In this document: piece after piece, positions 33,211 to 45,418 of the stretch
Layout: each line of letters opens with the position of its first letter
How positions within the stretch are numbered: the stretch's first letter is position 1
Assembly (NCBI GenBank): GCA_025506515.1
Contig: CM046454.1
Location: 63,505,614-63,569,613 of the forward strand
DNA: 64,000 nt
Origin: Flaveria trinervia
Taxonomy: Eukaryota > Streptophyta > Magnoliopsida > Asterales > Asteraceae
Direction: 5' to 3'
Program-made: the position numbers and the translations under genes
The notes under the pieces: model-generated
The model's input: the letters and a program-made list of their open reading frames with translations, nothing else
The model's database searches: none
Told to the model about the DNA's origin: nothing

Positions 33211-34646
33211 GGTTATGTGGATAACTTGCTTGTTCTTGTTCTTTAAAATCGGTTTTCGAAGATTATTATCAACCTATTAGAGGCTGATTTTGGCTGATTT
33301 TGTAAACCCCAAGTCTTTCATAGTTATATCTTCATGCTTATGATTAAACTTTGAAAGATGGAAATGTCAATTGGTTGATAATTTTGGATGTTGTTTGTTT
33401 GGACAAACAAACCCAAATTTTCAGTTTATGTTGGCTGAAAATTTTGGGTTTGATGGGGTTTATTTAGTTTGTTGAATGATGTTTATGATTGTTCTCTTGA
33501 TAGTGCATAACCTAGCTTTTGGCCTTGTGTTGTTTGGATGATTGGAATGGTCGTTTTATTCCTTCAATTGGGTTGTTATATTCATCTTTATTATTTGGGT
33601 TGTAATTATTATTCATTTGGTTATGTAATTAATAGATTAGGTGCATTTCTTTTATTAGAAAAATGTATTAGGATACAATTTTTGTAATAGGAAGATGCAC
33701 AAGATCAAGACCCAAAGATGGACATTAAAGACATGGAACTTGAAGCATATGGATGCAAGTTCAAGTGGGGGGCTATGATGACCTCAATTTTGTGTTGATT
33801 TCAACCCTTAGGAAAGACCAAATGACCACACTTATGATGGCAAACAAGTGTGGTCACAATAGTAGCTATGGTTATGCACATTATGGTTGTTTATGTTTAT
33901 GCTTGTTTGTATGTTTGTTATTTGATTGTATGGTTGATGTTTTGATATGCATTACAAACTAATTAACAAACTTAACAAGCTATAAAAATGATGGTTCTTA
34001 ATCATTAAAAGGTAATAAAATGTTATTAAAATGATTTAATGATTTTAAGGATTAAAAATGGTTTTAATCAAAGGACCATAGGGTACCTTGTATTTGAAAG
34101 CATGCAAATACAAGTACATAGAGTTTTCTAAAACTTGTATTATGAAATCTCTAATATTTGAAAACAAGATCAACACCGTCCTTTTACATAGCACTTGAGT
34201 CACTTGGGAACTCTTAGTGGGATAAAGGTCACCTAACTACTTTGAGGGAACTTATGACTTAAGGTGAGAATGCCATATTCGTGGGATAAAGGTCACCTAA
34301 CCACTCATTTTGGCAAACTCACACTGTGTGTAAGTAGGATATCTTGATTTGAAAACCATGTTAAATGGATCACCTACAATATGGTTTCCAAATGGTGTTG
34401 ATGGGATTAACATGCCGACTTTACACATGATGTTTCAAGTCGATCCCATATTTCTAGAAATTGCAAATGGTTGCAATCGTCAAACGTTGACCACCTTATT
34501 AATTTAATCGTGGGATAAAGGTCACCTAACCACAATTTAAATGTAATGTTGGGTTCTAGAATTTAATATAAAATACCTTAAAAGACATTTATATTAAAAA
34601 TAATAATATCGAAAATACTAAAATAGATCTTTGTTAAATTTTGTAG
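33211..34646 (+). other. Leader of copia C with three direct repeats
   Basis: A 1.4 kb noncoding leader. The 19-mer gggataaaggtcacctaac occurs exactly at 34219-34237, 34283-34301 and 34512-34530. The position before gag is where packaging or dimerisation signals lie in LTR elements. No coding signal. Confidence 0.85.
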
Positions 34647-36083
34647 ATGGCCACCAACAATGAAAATCACGATAACTCATCCGCGTCCAACCAATCATAC
34701 GAGCGATCCTCCAAAAGGAATGTCTAAATCATAACAACTTTATTGATTGGTATCGAAACTTGAGAATCGTTCTCAAGAAAGAGAGAAGATCATATGTTTT
34801 AGACGACCCTATCCCTGATCAACCTACTGAGGATGATGAGGAGGCCTACATGGCTCAAGTACACTGAGGACTCTGTCCAAGTGTCTTGTCTCATGCTAGC
34901 GAGCATGACTCCGGATCTCCAAAAGGAGTATGAACATCACGGAGCATATGACATGATAACCCAGCTGAAGGAAACGTTCCAAACGCAAGCAAGGGTTGAG
35001 CACTTCGAAACGGTTCGAGCACTCCATGCATGTCGTATGGACGACAACCAATCTGTTTCATCTTATGTACTTAAGATGAAAAGTCATACTGACCGCCTCG
35101 AGAGGCTTAATTGTCCTGTCTCGAAGGAATTGGCCACGGATTTGATCCTCAATGGCCTTACCAAGAAGTTCGAGACATTTGTGTTGAATTACAACATGAA
35201 TGCTTGGGACAAAAGCATTGGTGAGCTTCACTCAATGCTAAAAACGGCCGAGGCGGCCATGGGTAAAAGGGTTTTACCCGTTCTCACCATCAATGAAGGT
35301 GGAAACAAGAAAAGGCCTCATCCCGCACCCAAGGCAAAGGTTGCCAAGGGTAAGGGACCCGTTTGGGGAAAGGGGAAAGGGGTGGCAAGGGTGCCACCCA
35401 AACCACAAGAGAAGAAGCAAAAGGTTGCTACCAATGACCCATGCTTCAAGTGTGGGGAGATTGGACATTGGGCAAGAAATTGTCATGTTCATCTCCAAGA
35501 GTTGAAAGCCAAGAGGGATGTCGGGCAGACCTCAGGTACAATATACATGATTCATATTGATCTTAATGTTACATCTTCAAACACATGGGTATTAGATACC
35601 GGATGTGGAACTCATATTTGCAATTTGTTGCAGGGGTTCAAAAGAAGTAGGGACTTCAATCAAGGGGATGTTAGCCTCTTCATGGGCAATGGAACCAAAG
35701 TCCAAGTTGAAGCTCGTGGGGACTATATCTTGAAACTTCCAAGTGGCTTGGATGTTATTCTGAAGAATGTTTTGTATGCTCCTAGTTTGACTAGGTACAT
35801 TATTTCTGTATCCCAATTAAGACTTTATGATTATGTATTATCTTTTATTGAAAATGATATTCATGTTTCTTTAAATGATATGTTGTATTTTAAAGCTATA
35901 CCCATTAATGGTATTTATGAATTGGTTCATGAAAACACCTTAAATAGTTCATTGTACCATACTAACACCAAGAAACTCAAGTTGGACTTGAGTGATACCT
36001 ATCTTTGGCATTGTCGTCTTGGTCATATAAACAAGAAACGTATACAAACGCTTCAAAAGAATGGTCTTTTAAAAACAAATTAA
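34647..36083 (+). pseudogene. Copia C gag and protease, broken
   Basis: ATG at 34647 (MATNNENHD); a frame change near 34720 and a stop near 34866 interrupt the first 75 codons. The main open piece, 34833-36083, gives the capsid region (LKETFQTQARVEHFETVRALH, ELATDLILNGL), a basic linker, zinc knuckle CFKCGEIGHWARNC (35442-35483), protease motif WVLDTGCGTHIC with the aspartate codon at 35595-35597, and the pre-integrase end YLWHCRLGHINKKRI. It stops at TAA 36081-36083 in the middle of the polyprotein, where CAA (Gln) is the likely ancestor. Gag packages the RNA; protease would cut the polyprotein. Confidence 0.94.
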
Positions 36084-36670
36084 TATGATTCATTTGATGT
36101 GTGTGAATCTTGTTTACAAGGTAAAATGACTAAGTCACCCTTTAGTGGAACTAATGAAAGGGCAAAAGATCTATTAGGAATCATACATTCGGATATATGT
36201 GGTCCTTTTAAGCCAATGACTAGGAATGGTGAAAGATACTTCATTACCTTTGCCGACGATTATAGTCGCTATGGGTATGTGTACTTATTAAGGCACAAAG
36301 ATGAAGCTTTTGAAATGTTCAAAATCTTCAAGAATGAAGTGGAAAATCAACTCAACAAGTCGATTAAAATTCTCCGCACCGATAGAGGAGGTGAATACCT
36401 AAGTGATGCTTTCCAAGATCATCTTAGGAGTTGTGGGATTGTCTCACAACTCACTCCACCTGGAACACCACAACACAATGGTGTGTCTGAGAGGAGGAAT
36501 CGAACCTTATTGGATATGGTCCGATCTATGATGGCTAGAAGCACATTACCTCTATCATTTTGGGGTTTCACTTTGCTCTCCACAGCCCGTATTCTAAATA
36601 TGGCCCCAACCAAAAGGTGGAAAGGACACCTTTTGAGATATGGCATGGAAGAGTTCCATCCCTATCATAC
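36084..36670 (+). pseudogene. Copia C integrase, N-terminal and catalytic parts
   Basis: Continues from the TAA in the same frame: zinc cysteines CESCLQGKM, first aspartate in IIHSDICGPF, second in ILRTDRGGEYLSDAF, glutamate in GVSERRNRTLLDM. All three catalytic residues are present. A base lost in the A run near 36613 shifts the frame, so the next part is read in the frame of 36560-38281. The cut is after ARILNMAPTKR. Confidence 0.94.
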
Positions 36671-38281
36671 TTAAGGGTTTGGGGTTGTGAGGCTTATGTT
36701 AAGACTCCCACCCCAAACAAATTGGAAGTCCGATCCACCAAGTGTATCTTTATTGGGTATCCTAGAGATTCTATGGGATATTATTTCTATGATCCACTGG
36801 AACAAAAGGTGTTTGTTGCCAGAAAGGGTGAGTTCTTAGAAGCAAAGTTCCTTATGGAAGGAACTAGCAGTAGAACAGTGGATCTTGAGGAGGATCAAGA
36901 ACCACAACCTGATGCACGTTTGGTTGAAGTTAGCACTCAACATGAGGATGTTGAAGTTGATCAATTAGTTGATCAATACACACAAAACATTCGTAGAAGT
37001 GGTAGAACTAGTAATCCACCTGAAAGATACGAATTTTTCATGGATGGATGCTATGTGATAGATTCAGATGAACCAACCACATACCATGATGTAGTGTCCA
37101 ATTTGGATTGTGACAGATGGCTTGAGGCCATGAACGTTGAGATGCAATCCATGTATGACAATCAAGTTTGGGAACTTGTTGTACCACCTCTTAATTCCAA
37201 GGTAGTTGGAAGTAAGTGGGTTTTCAAGAAGAAAACCGATATGCATGGAAACTTGGATACTTATAAAGCTAGACTTGTAGCAAAGGGTTTCACTCAAACT
37301 CAAGGGGTTGATTATGATGAAACCTTCTCACCTGTTGTGATGCTAAAGTCTATAACGATATTGTTTGCCATAACCGCTCATTATGATTATGAGATTTGGC
37401 AAATGGATGTCAAAACCTCTTTCCTAGATGGATATCTTGAGGAAGATGTCTATATGGTTCAGCCTGAAGATTTTGTCGATCCAAAACATCCTAATAAAGT
37501 ATGCAAGTTAAAGAAATCAATTTATGGATTGAAACAAGCATCGAGAAGCTGGAATCATCGTTTTGATGAAGAGGTAAAGAAATTTGGCTTCATCAAAAAC
37601 GCTGATGAGGCTTGTGTGTATATGAAGGCTAGTGGGAGCACAATAACTTTCCTAGTATTGTATGTTGATGACATACTACTATTTGGAAATGACATTCCAA
37701 CCTTGGAAGGTGTAAAAACCTGGCTTGGAAGTTGTTTTTCCATTAAGGATCTTGGAGAAGCCGCCTATATTCTGGGAATAAAGATCTATAGGGATAGATC
37801 TAGACGGTTGATTGGTTTAAATCAAAGTGCGTATATTGATAAAATCTTGAAAAGGTTCAAGATGGAGAACTCTAAGAAAGGTACCGTACCTATTCAAAGA
37901 GGAACGATATTGAGTACGAATCAATGTCCTAGCTCAAAGGATGAGCAAGATAAAATGAAGGCTATCCCATACGCATCTGCTATTGGATCCATCATGTATG
38001 CGATGATATGCACTCGACCGGACGTGTCATGCGCCTTAAGCATGACAAGTCGTTACCAGCAAAATCCTGGAAACAGTCATTGGATGGCTGTTAAGAACAT
38101 ACTTAAGTACCTAAGGAGGACGAGAGATATGTTCCTAATCTATGGATCTAGTGATGAGGAACTCGTTGTAAAAGGTTACACGGATGCGAGTTTCCAAACC
38201 GATCGTGATGATTCTCGGTCACAATCGGGATATATTTTCATTCTAAATGGAGGAGCGGTCTCTTGGAAAAGCTCCAAATAG
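36560..38281 (+). pseudogene. Copia C integrase C-terminus, reverse transcriptase and first part of RNase H
   Basis: After the frame change: FEIWHGRVPSLSYLRVWGCEAYVK and CIFIGYPRDSMGYYFYDP (integrase C-terminal), a linker, then RT from WLEAMNVEMQSMYDNQVWELV through KARLVAKGFTQTQGVDYDET, WQMDVKTSFLDGYLEEDVYM, LKKSIYGLKQASRSW, catalytic YVDD at 37661-37672, and FSIKDLGEAAYILGI. RNase H begins with YTDASFQTD. TAG at 38279-38281 follows SWKSSK; copia B has CAG at this codon. The meaningful reading starts near 36613; the first residues of this frame are a shadow of integrase. Confidence 0.95.
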
Positions 38282-38653
38282 GATGTGGTGGCTCTATCAA
38301 CTACAGAATCAGAATACGTCGCCGCCTCATTGGCAGCGCAAGAAGCTGCATGGTTAAAGAAATTCATTGCCGATCTGGGGGTTGTCCCTTCCATTCAGGA
38401 CCCCCTAGAGATCTTTTGTGACAACGAGGGTGCGATTGCTCAAATCAAGGAACCTCGTGCTCACCAAAAGACTAGGCACATTGAGCGGAGATTCAACTAC
38501 ATACGAGATGAAGTTGAAAAAGGAAAGATATGTATTCGCAAAGTTCACACGGATAAGAACATTGCGGATCCTCTCACGAAGCTCCTTGAAAAGGCAAAGC
38601 ATGAAGGTCATACTGGTGCCATGGGACTTCGATATTCTAGTGATTGGATTTGA
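38282..38653 (+). pseudogene. Copia C RNase H, C-terminal part
   Basis: Same frame as before the TAG: VALSTTESEYVAASLA (glutamate), FCDNEGAIAQI (aspartate), TRHIERRFNYIRDEV, VHTDKNIADPLTKLL and the pol end GLRYSSDWI. Apart from the one stop, RNase H is intact. It removes the RNA template during reverse transcription. Confidence 0.94.
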
Positions 38654-39428
38654 TCTGTAAATTTTGTATTTGGATATGTGGAACTCTTTATTATTTGAAT
38701 AAAATTATTTGGTTATAATGTTTCAAGTAATGTTCCAATTTAGCATGTTTAATCCATGAGTAAATTGTTTACTCTAAATGTCCGTAGTCGTTCATACTTG
38801 TGGGAACAAGTGTGAGGGTAAGATTATTATGAATTTGGATTGGTTGATATTCATAAGGATGAATATAGAGCAATGGGTTGCTACCAAGGTTCATAGATAT
38901 TTGTGGGATGCAAATATTGGACTAACCCGCAACTCAAACTTTACTACATGGAATCTTATTGATTGATCATAAGTAATTTTGAGTAAAGGTGAATATCATT
39001 TGGTATCCTCCGACCTGAGATACATATTGGGTCTTGATATTCACCAAGTATTATGCCTTGAGCTGATTCTTTACTGCCCTGAAATAATGGACAGTACATA
39101 AAGGTATGTTCAGGTGTGACACGAGGTGTTTGTGAGAAACGTATGTAGTCAAGATGGAATTTGTTCCTCTTATTCGTTGAGAGTTAGATGTCTAAGGCCT
39201 GATAAGTTAAATCAACAAGGAATGATCACTCTGTGTTCTTGGATTTAACATGACATCTGAAACAAAAGGATAGATGATTGATTCACCTAAATCATTTCAA
39301 GTAGGATACTTGGATAAGATGATGTTATTGAATGGCTATAAGTCATGCATATTAAGAGTAGTAAACCGATGTTAGGCGGTATTTACTGCTTGCATCAATC
39401 TTCTATGAATCTTGGGCAAGTGGGAGAT
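38654..39428 (+). other. 3' noncoding region and polypurine tract of copia C
   Basis: Colinear with 6369-7141 of copia B. Ends GGGCAAGTGGGAGAT before the LTR. Confidence 0.88.
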
Positions 39429-40415
39429 TGTTAGATTTTATATACCCAAGACACATAGAACATTGATGCGGTTAGTATGTCATGATCCAAGTCGGGTTAT
39501 ACCCAATAACAAGCTTTGCAATCACCGACAATTATTCAATTGATGATATGATCATGCAATTAAATAGTGACACCAAATTTAGAAAATGGGTTTTCTAAAT
39601 AAGTTGCATATGAGATTAAACAATTTATATGGATATTTTGTTTATATATATATATTGTTTGTAATGGTATTTAAGTTATTTAAATAACATCAAATAATTA
39701 GTGAGTGTATATGTGTTATTCTAATAAAAAGGTTTATTGAATGAACAAATTTTAAAATGAGATGACTTGTTTAATGTGTTAACTTTTCCTTTTAAAATTT
39801 GGGGGGGAAATCAAATGTGTGAAGGGGATTCGGCCGCCCTTGGGGTTTGCTATCCCCTTGATTGCTTTTGACAACCTTGAAAAGAAACACACATTAGATA
39901 CTAATTCACTCCATCTCACTCTCTCTCTCATACATGCAATAGAGAACACAACAAAGCTCTCCTTGTTCTTGCTAAAAGAATTGGCTGAAAGTTCCTTTCA
40001 GGAGAGTCACTCTTCGGTTTTGGTGTTCAATCCTAGCATCTAAGGTGTTTTGTGATAGTGCTTGGGGTATACTAGCTTGAGGACCTCCTCTTCTTGGAGT
40101 CTTGGCCGATTTTGACATCTCCATCTTCATCATATCCACGTTTTGGCAGCCCTTTTGGAAGCATTGTTTTCATCTGCTGAAAGGTAGTTTTGGCAGCTTG
40201 TTAATGGCTGTCTATTATGCTTGTTTTATGTGTTCATAGCTTGCTTATTCACATATTTAGATCCTTTGATTTTGGGTTTGCTTTATACATTCAAATGGTC
40301 ACCTAATGAACATATTTTTCAGCTTATAAATAAGTCAATAATATGTTGTTATTCCGCTGCGTTTTCAGTAAGTTTAATGGATTAAACTTAGTTTTATGTT
40401 CATGCAAACCCATCA
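39429..40415 (+). repeat. 3' LTR of copia C (987 bp)
   Basis: Same length as the 5' LTR; differences are scattered substitutions and balanced one- or two-base indels (for example in the TA run near 39650). Confidence 0.97.
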
Positions 40416-40420
40416 TTATC

Positions 40421-40804
40421 TAGACCCACTAATCTTGCTATTGAACTATGACCCACTAATACCCATGACCCGTGTGGCACAGTAAACTTTTTAATAACCC
40501 ATGACCCGTTCACCATAAGTTGACCCATCAAGATTAATCCAACACTTTCTTTTTCAACCATAGCCTTAAACACTTTAAACTTAGCAAAAGTATCAAATTC
40601 GTTAGTTATGAAATATACCCAACACATACATGTCAGGTCATCTATACAAAACAGTAATGCAGGTTTCTAATCAACACTCAAAACTTGCATTTGTCCACAC
40701 AAGTTAGTGTGGATTAATTCAACTTTGGTTTTCACACACCAAGATGATAAGTGAAGTGGATGTCTAGCCTACTTGTCAAGTATGCAAGCTTTGTAGACTA
40801 TTGA
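40421..40804 (-). pseudogene. Copia F: integrase 5' part, split by copia C
   Basis: Minus strand: KVELIHTNLCGQM (first aspartate region, aspartate changed to asparagine), IDDLTCMCWVYFITNEFDTFAKFKVFKAMVEKES, then foreign GGGTCA-rich sequence (40421-40545) before the copia C insertion. The zinc region just upstream (VYKACILDK) has a stop. The fragment is cut at 40805 by the LTR of copia H. Confidence 0.82.
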
Positions 40805-41452
40805 TGTTGGATATCAAGCCTTAAGAAATAAAACTAGAATCACGCAAATAAGCTTTTGTGAAGTCCACTTGATCGGTAGACATCCGAGAGTGTTCTTGAC
40901 AGAAGGATAAACAACATCAAAAACCAAGAGACAATCTATAACACGAACTATAATTAAATGGTTTCATTGATAAAACCTAAAGATTACAAGCTCGTTACAA
41001 TATAAGAATCAAGATTCTTGACAAAGGGAGATCGAGCATGATCTCCCCTCTCATCCGGCAGCCCTAGGCCCCGAGCAAACTCCTCTCAAAACCCTTGATC
41101 TCTCTACACATTGAAACTGGTATATATAGGCCTCGGCCCATATTAGATGTGACTGGGCCCATTCGTGTGATTGGACCATGCGTATGGTTCAATCGTACGA
41201 TTGGACCTTGCATATGGTTCACTCGTACGACTGGACCATACTTATGGTTTAGTATTACGAATGTCCCAATCGCATCTCTTAGTCGCATGACTGGTTCATT
41301 AGCATGGATCAATCATACGACTGAGTCTCATCGCATATGCTCCTGCGAATGATCCAGTTTCATGTGTTTACAACATATCAGGTGTATTACATTAAGCATA
41401 GATTATTCGACAAGCGACAGACACACTATATATGACAATATATACTCCAACA
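40805..41452 (-). repeat. 3' LTR of copia H (648 bp)
   Basis: TGTTGGATATC to ACTCCAACA; the minus strand starts TGTTGGAGTATAT and ends TATCCAACA. The sequence AATTTCCCCTTGGACG next to it gives a purine tract CCAAGGGGAAATT on the minus strand. It contains about 30 bp units around TCGTACGATTGG (41160-41330). Left flank ATTGA; the partner LTR is outside the window. Confidence 0.8.
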
Positions 41453-42056
41453 AATTTCCCCTTGGACGTTGCTTGCGAATAGTAGATAACACCTCTTACA
41501 ATCTTCAGTAAATCTTTGCTCTGGTTGTCAATAGAATCAAACGAAAAACCATATTAGCCAACGTTACCGATCTATCAGGCTGCTACAGTATCCCTGAAAA
41601 TGAATTTAGGCACAATAGTTTTCGTTTACTTTGCATAACACCATCATAGCAGCAAGATTTCCCATATGATTGATTTTTCAAGATAATGACATGAACAGTT
41701 TTCCATTGCTTCAATCTTCACACAGGCTAACTTGATTAACATTAACACCTGCAAAAATTCCCCCTCAAATTCAGCATATCCCAATATATAGACATTGTGC
41801 TCTCCTGGCGTCTGCATACAGTTATTGGAAAAAAGGTAAAGGGTTCCAATCCACAGCTGACAATCTCTACCAAATCAGCATGCACTCAGATTCATCATCA
41901 AAAACCGGATCACATCATCACTTTCTGATTACGCCTTTAATTTCTCTAAACATGGATTCCCCCTAAGAATGAGAATCCTCTCTGTGCGGATAGATATAAC
42001 TTGATTGACCCATAAATAGTCAGATGGTCCTGACTATCCCACAAAATCAGCAACAA
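41453..42056 (-). mobile_element. Copia H internal 3' end, cut by chromovirus G
   Basis: Noncoding sequence between the purine tract and the start of G's LTR at 42057. Two further purine-rich tracts (minus strand GAGGGGGAATTTTT near 41755-41767 and TTAGGGGGAATCC near 41955) may be additional polypurine tracts. No pol sequence reached. Confidence 0.65.
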
Positions 42057-43424
42057 TGTCACACCCCCGCTAAGTGCGGAAACACGGGGGCGTAACGAGA
42101 CGGGAATCGTCATAACACATGGTAAGCGATAGAGATGCAATAATAACAATAATAACAAGCGTGTCATGACGACACCCGAGGGCTTGTGTCGTGTTTAGTC
42201 AGTATTCACGACTACATAGCCATAAGCATAAACATGATACATAAATCATAATACATAGAAGATAACATTGTATGCAATTCCCACAAACCGGGAACAAGTT
42301 ACAAAATATAATGTTGTTTGAAATAGATACATCAATTGTTTTCAAAATGACAAGTTTGGCCCGAAAATGTATCCTAGGGTCTCCACTAAGGCAGCACACC
42401 TAGAACCTCAGCTAGCATGATCACCTGAAAAGATATGCTCAAAATGGTCAACAAAATTGTTGGTGAGTTCACAGGTTTAAAGTAAATAAGTAATTGATGT
42501 TGTATAAAGTTGTTGCAGAATACCGTGCATACAGTTATAAGTAAGCAAAATCACATGACAAGAGCTTTACAACCAAACCTAATGACGTACACAAAGAATC
42601 TTGTCAGAATATATTCACCCAAGGCTCGATCCTGTCTTTTGTTGGTACTAACTAGCATACCAACACGAGGGTGGGGGTGTCAACCCAGTAGTACTACCAA
42701 TACCTAACCGTTGGTTCCACACTGGAATTAAATGGTTGTAAGAAAGAACCACAAAGCAGACTCAAGCATGTATCAGATAAGTACCCACAAAACAGTAGCA
42801 CGTTGATTCTAAGTATGTAAATTATATGTATGTTGTACAACATAGAAAACGGGCGAGCATACTTTTCCCCTATGTTTGTAAATGTTTGCAAAGTAGTATA
42901 AGCACAAAAATGGGTCACAAAACTCACACGTTAAGTGGTGAGTATGAATGATTCGGGATTCCCAACAATTGTATGCAGAGAACAGTCAAACACCTATTGA
43001 CAATTATTGTTAAGCATTAATGATGTGTATAAAGCGTATAGTAATGTTTGGTCGGTTCGGGTTGTATTGGTTCGGTCGTGGGTAGCACGCACACACAAGC
43101 GGACACACGTATCAGATCTTATATAGATCAAAGTACTACGAGTAGTCGTCATTGCTTATGACATCCGTGAAATGATCTCGTGGTTATGAAAGATAGCACT
43201 TGTTAAGTATTTGGAGTTCCAATTGGATTGTCGATAATTGTAAAATTTTAGGTTGTTTTCAATTGAAATAGTATGTGCATGTTGATAGCGTTGACTTTAA
43301 TCTTTGTGGTCAAGCAATGACACTTTTACTGATGTTACCTTATCATCATCAGACATTCAAGGGGAATTTCACACTCAACATCATCAGTCACACAACAGGA
43401 CCAGACACTCGACTCAACGCTACA

Positions 43425-43870
43425 TCCATACGTATCAACCTTCAATCGTACGAATCAGCTTCATTCGTACAATTGAGTCTTCATTCGCATGACTGGCATT
43501 CAGTCGTACCACACAACACACATTCGCACGACCCAACCTCCATGCGCACGAATCAACCCTCAATCGTGCGAATTAGCTACTTTCGTGCGATTGAACCTTC
43601 ATTCGTGCGATTGGACTCCAGTCGTGCGAAACACACACAATTGCATACATTCAGTCGGTCACCTGACTCAATCGCACACACGCTCATCCGCATTGACTCA
43701 ATCGCACACACATTCATTCGATCGCACAACTCAATCGCATGACATCCCTAGTCGCACGATTCAGTCGTCTGAAAGACACAATCGCATGACTCAGTCGCAC
43801 GACTCACCCAGTTGCACGGCTCAGTCGCATGACAGACCCAGTCGCCTGAACTGCAGGTTCGCGACTGCAG
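43425..43870. repeat. Degenerate short repeats with ATCGTACGA / GTCGCACGA cores
   Basis: About 20 variants of TCGTACGA, TCGCACGA and TCGCATGAC spaced 10-25 bp apart. Also in the right LTR from 63665 to the window end. The open frames across it are repeat artefacts. Confidence 0.85.
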
Positions 43871-44317
43871 AAGTGCAAGAGCAGCCTTCGGCTGCTCCGA
43901 GCACGGGTTTTACACCACAAGGACTTCCAGACACTCTACAAACATACACACATGAAACAAAAGCAGATTGACCTCACACGCACCCACACGACCTCATGTG
44001 TTTCGTTGAACCCGAACACCCGAAACCCTAGTTTGACAGCCGTGAATAAGCAAGGAAAGGACAACCAAGGTCGTCTACCTGCTAGAATAGAGTAGACTAG
44101 GCCGTAGATGGAGTCTAGACAACAAGAACAAGACCAAGCGGGTTGGATTGGTGCTAGAATGAAGAAGATGTGAAGAAGAAGGTGAGAGGATGAAGAAGAT
44201 GAAGATGAAATGAGATTAAGGGTTGGAGTATGGGCTTATATACCCAGCCCAGTTTTGCAAAATGGCGAGTTTAATCCCTGCACTTAACCCTCGAGTTCCC
44301 CAAAATTTGTTTCGGTT

Positions 44318-44322
44318 GATTA
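44318..44322. other. Target site duplication of sirevirus E, left (GATTA)
   Basis: GATTA before TGTTGGAC, repeated at 56742-56746 after CCTAACA. Confidence 0.96.
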
Positions 44323-45192
44323 TGTTGGACCAAAAGAACCAAGAGCCAAGATCAGAAAACCTCTAATCCCACATGGTATCACAACAACTGCTGAAAGCTT
44401 CATTAGCAGTTTGACAAGTGCTGAAGACTTCAACAGCTGAAGATCAAGTGCTGAAGACTTCAACAGCTGAAGAACTAAAGTGCTGAAGTATAACAGCTGA
44501 AGAACACAAGTACTGAAGCTGAACAGCTGAAGAACACAAGTACTGAAGCTGAACAGCTGAAGAACACAAGTGCTGAAGCTGAAAGACCAAAGTACTGAAG
44601 TACAACAGCTGAAGTGTTTATAAGTGCTGAAGATCAACAACTGATGTACAAAGTCTGAAGACAAAGACTGAAGACATCAGCTGATGATATCTACTGAAGT
44701 CATCAGCTGATGAAACATCTGAAGGTCAAAGTCTAAAGATCAAGTACTGAAGCCTCAGTAGTTTGTCACAACTGCTGAAGAGTACTTCTTCAGTAGTTGT
44801 GATATCAGTAGTTTTATATTTCTAGTTTCAGTAGTTTTATATTTCAGTAGTTATAACAACTGATAACACTTAGAACTTTTTGTAAGAAGATGTCAGCTGT
44901 TTTGACATCTTCAGTAGTTGTGTTTCAGTTGTAATAAATCTGTTAGATGTCCTATCAAGTGACATCAGCAGACGTCACATCTCTTATAAGAGGTGTCGAC
45001 CTAATCATAATTATGACATTCTGTTACCACGAAAGCGAATATTGAATGAATATATTTGCAGATATTCTCTCTCTCTATAACTGTCTTGTTCTTTATTGAA
45101 TATCGTTTTGTTCTTGTGAATCGACTAATTCATTGTTTGAATTCCGCTGCAATACTCTTCAATCAATCAAACATAGATCACTGATCCTAACA
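44323..45192 (+). repeat. 5' LTR of sirevirus E (870 bp)
   Basis: TGTTGGACC to GATCCTAACA. Three 30 bp units (aacagctgaagaacacaagt plus actgaagct) at 44491-44580. Confidence 0.96.
44961..44992 (+). promoter_or_regulatory. Probable promoter of sirevirus E
   Basis: GACGTCAC at 44971-44978 lies just upstream of the palindrome CTCTTATAAGAG at 44981-44992. D has CTCTTATATAAGAG, so E lost two bases of the TATA core. In E's 3' LTR the GACGTC is altered to AACGTC (about 56519). Confidence 0.5.
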
Positions 45193-45194
45193 AG

Positions 45195-45206
45195 TGGTAT
45201 CAGAGC
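45195..45206 (+). other. Primer binding site of sirevirus E
   Basis: TGGTATCAGAGC, two bases after the LTR. Confidence 0.95.
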
Positions 45207-45418
45207 AAGGTTAATCATTGATCGATCTAACAATTGATCATTGAAACTGCTAATTGATATTTGTGTTTGATTGAATTAGCGTATTTGCAAGAACTGGTTA
45301 TAGATAATTGAATTTCTGCCGCTTTCGTTCATTTATTTTGAGATCTTCTGGTTCAATTGGTTGTTGCGTTGTCTGTTCTAAATCTGTTTTAGTTTAACTG
45401 AATTTGATTGAATCCGAA

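Larger units (their letters stand above)
32209..40415 (+). mobile_element. Copia C: 8.2 kb Ty1/copia element, young but defective
   Basis: Two 987 bp LTRs, 5 bp duplication TTATC, primer-like site after the 5' LTR and a purine tract before the 3' LTR. Internal order gag, protease, integrase, RT, RNase H. By eye the LTRs differ at roughly 20 positions, about 98% identity, so it is among the younger insertions. It is nevertheless disabled: a frameshift and a stop in early gag, TAA at 36081-36083, a one-base loss in an A run near 36613 and TAG at 38279-38281. Probably Tork/Angela-like, but I cannot settle the lineage. Confidence 0.95.
42057..44322 (-). repeat. 3' LTR of chromovirus G, inner-end part
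   Basis: Minus strand ends with a hairpin-capable CCCCGTGTTTCCGC ... GCGGGGGTGTGACA. Continues at 56747-57030 after sirevirus E. Includes the CGTACG/CGCACG repeat field at 43430-43870. Confidence 0.94.

Noticed and set aside
43275..43971. Serine/threonine/histidine-rich frames of about 155 residues
   Set aside because: Explained by CGTACG/CGCACG repeats of the chromovirus G LTR; not conserved as frames in the right LTR copy.
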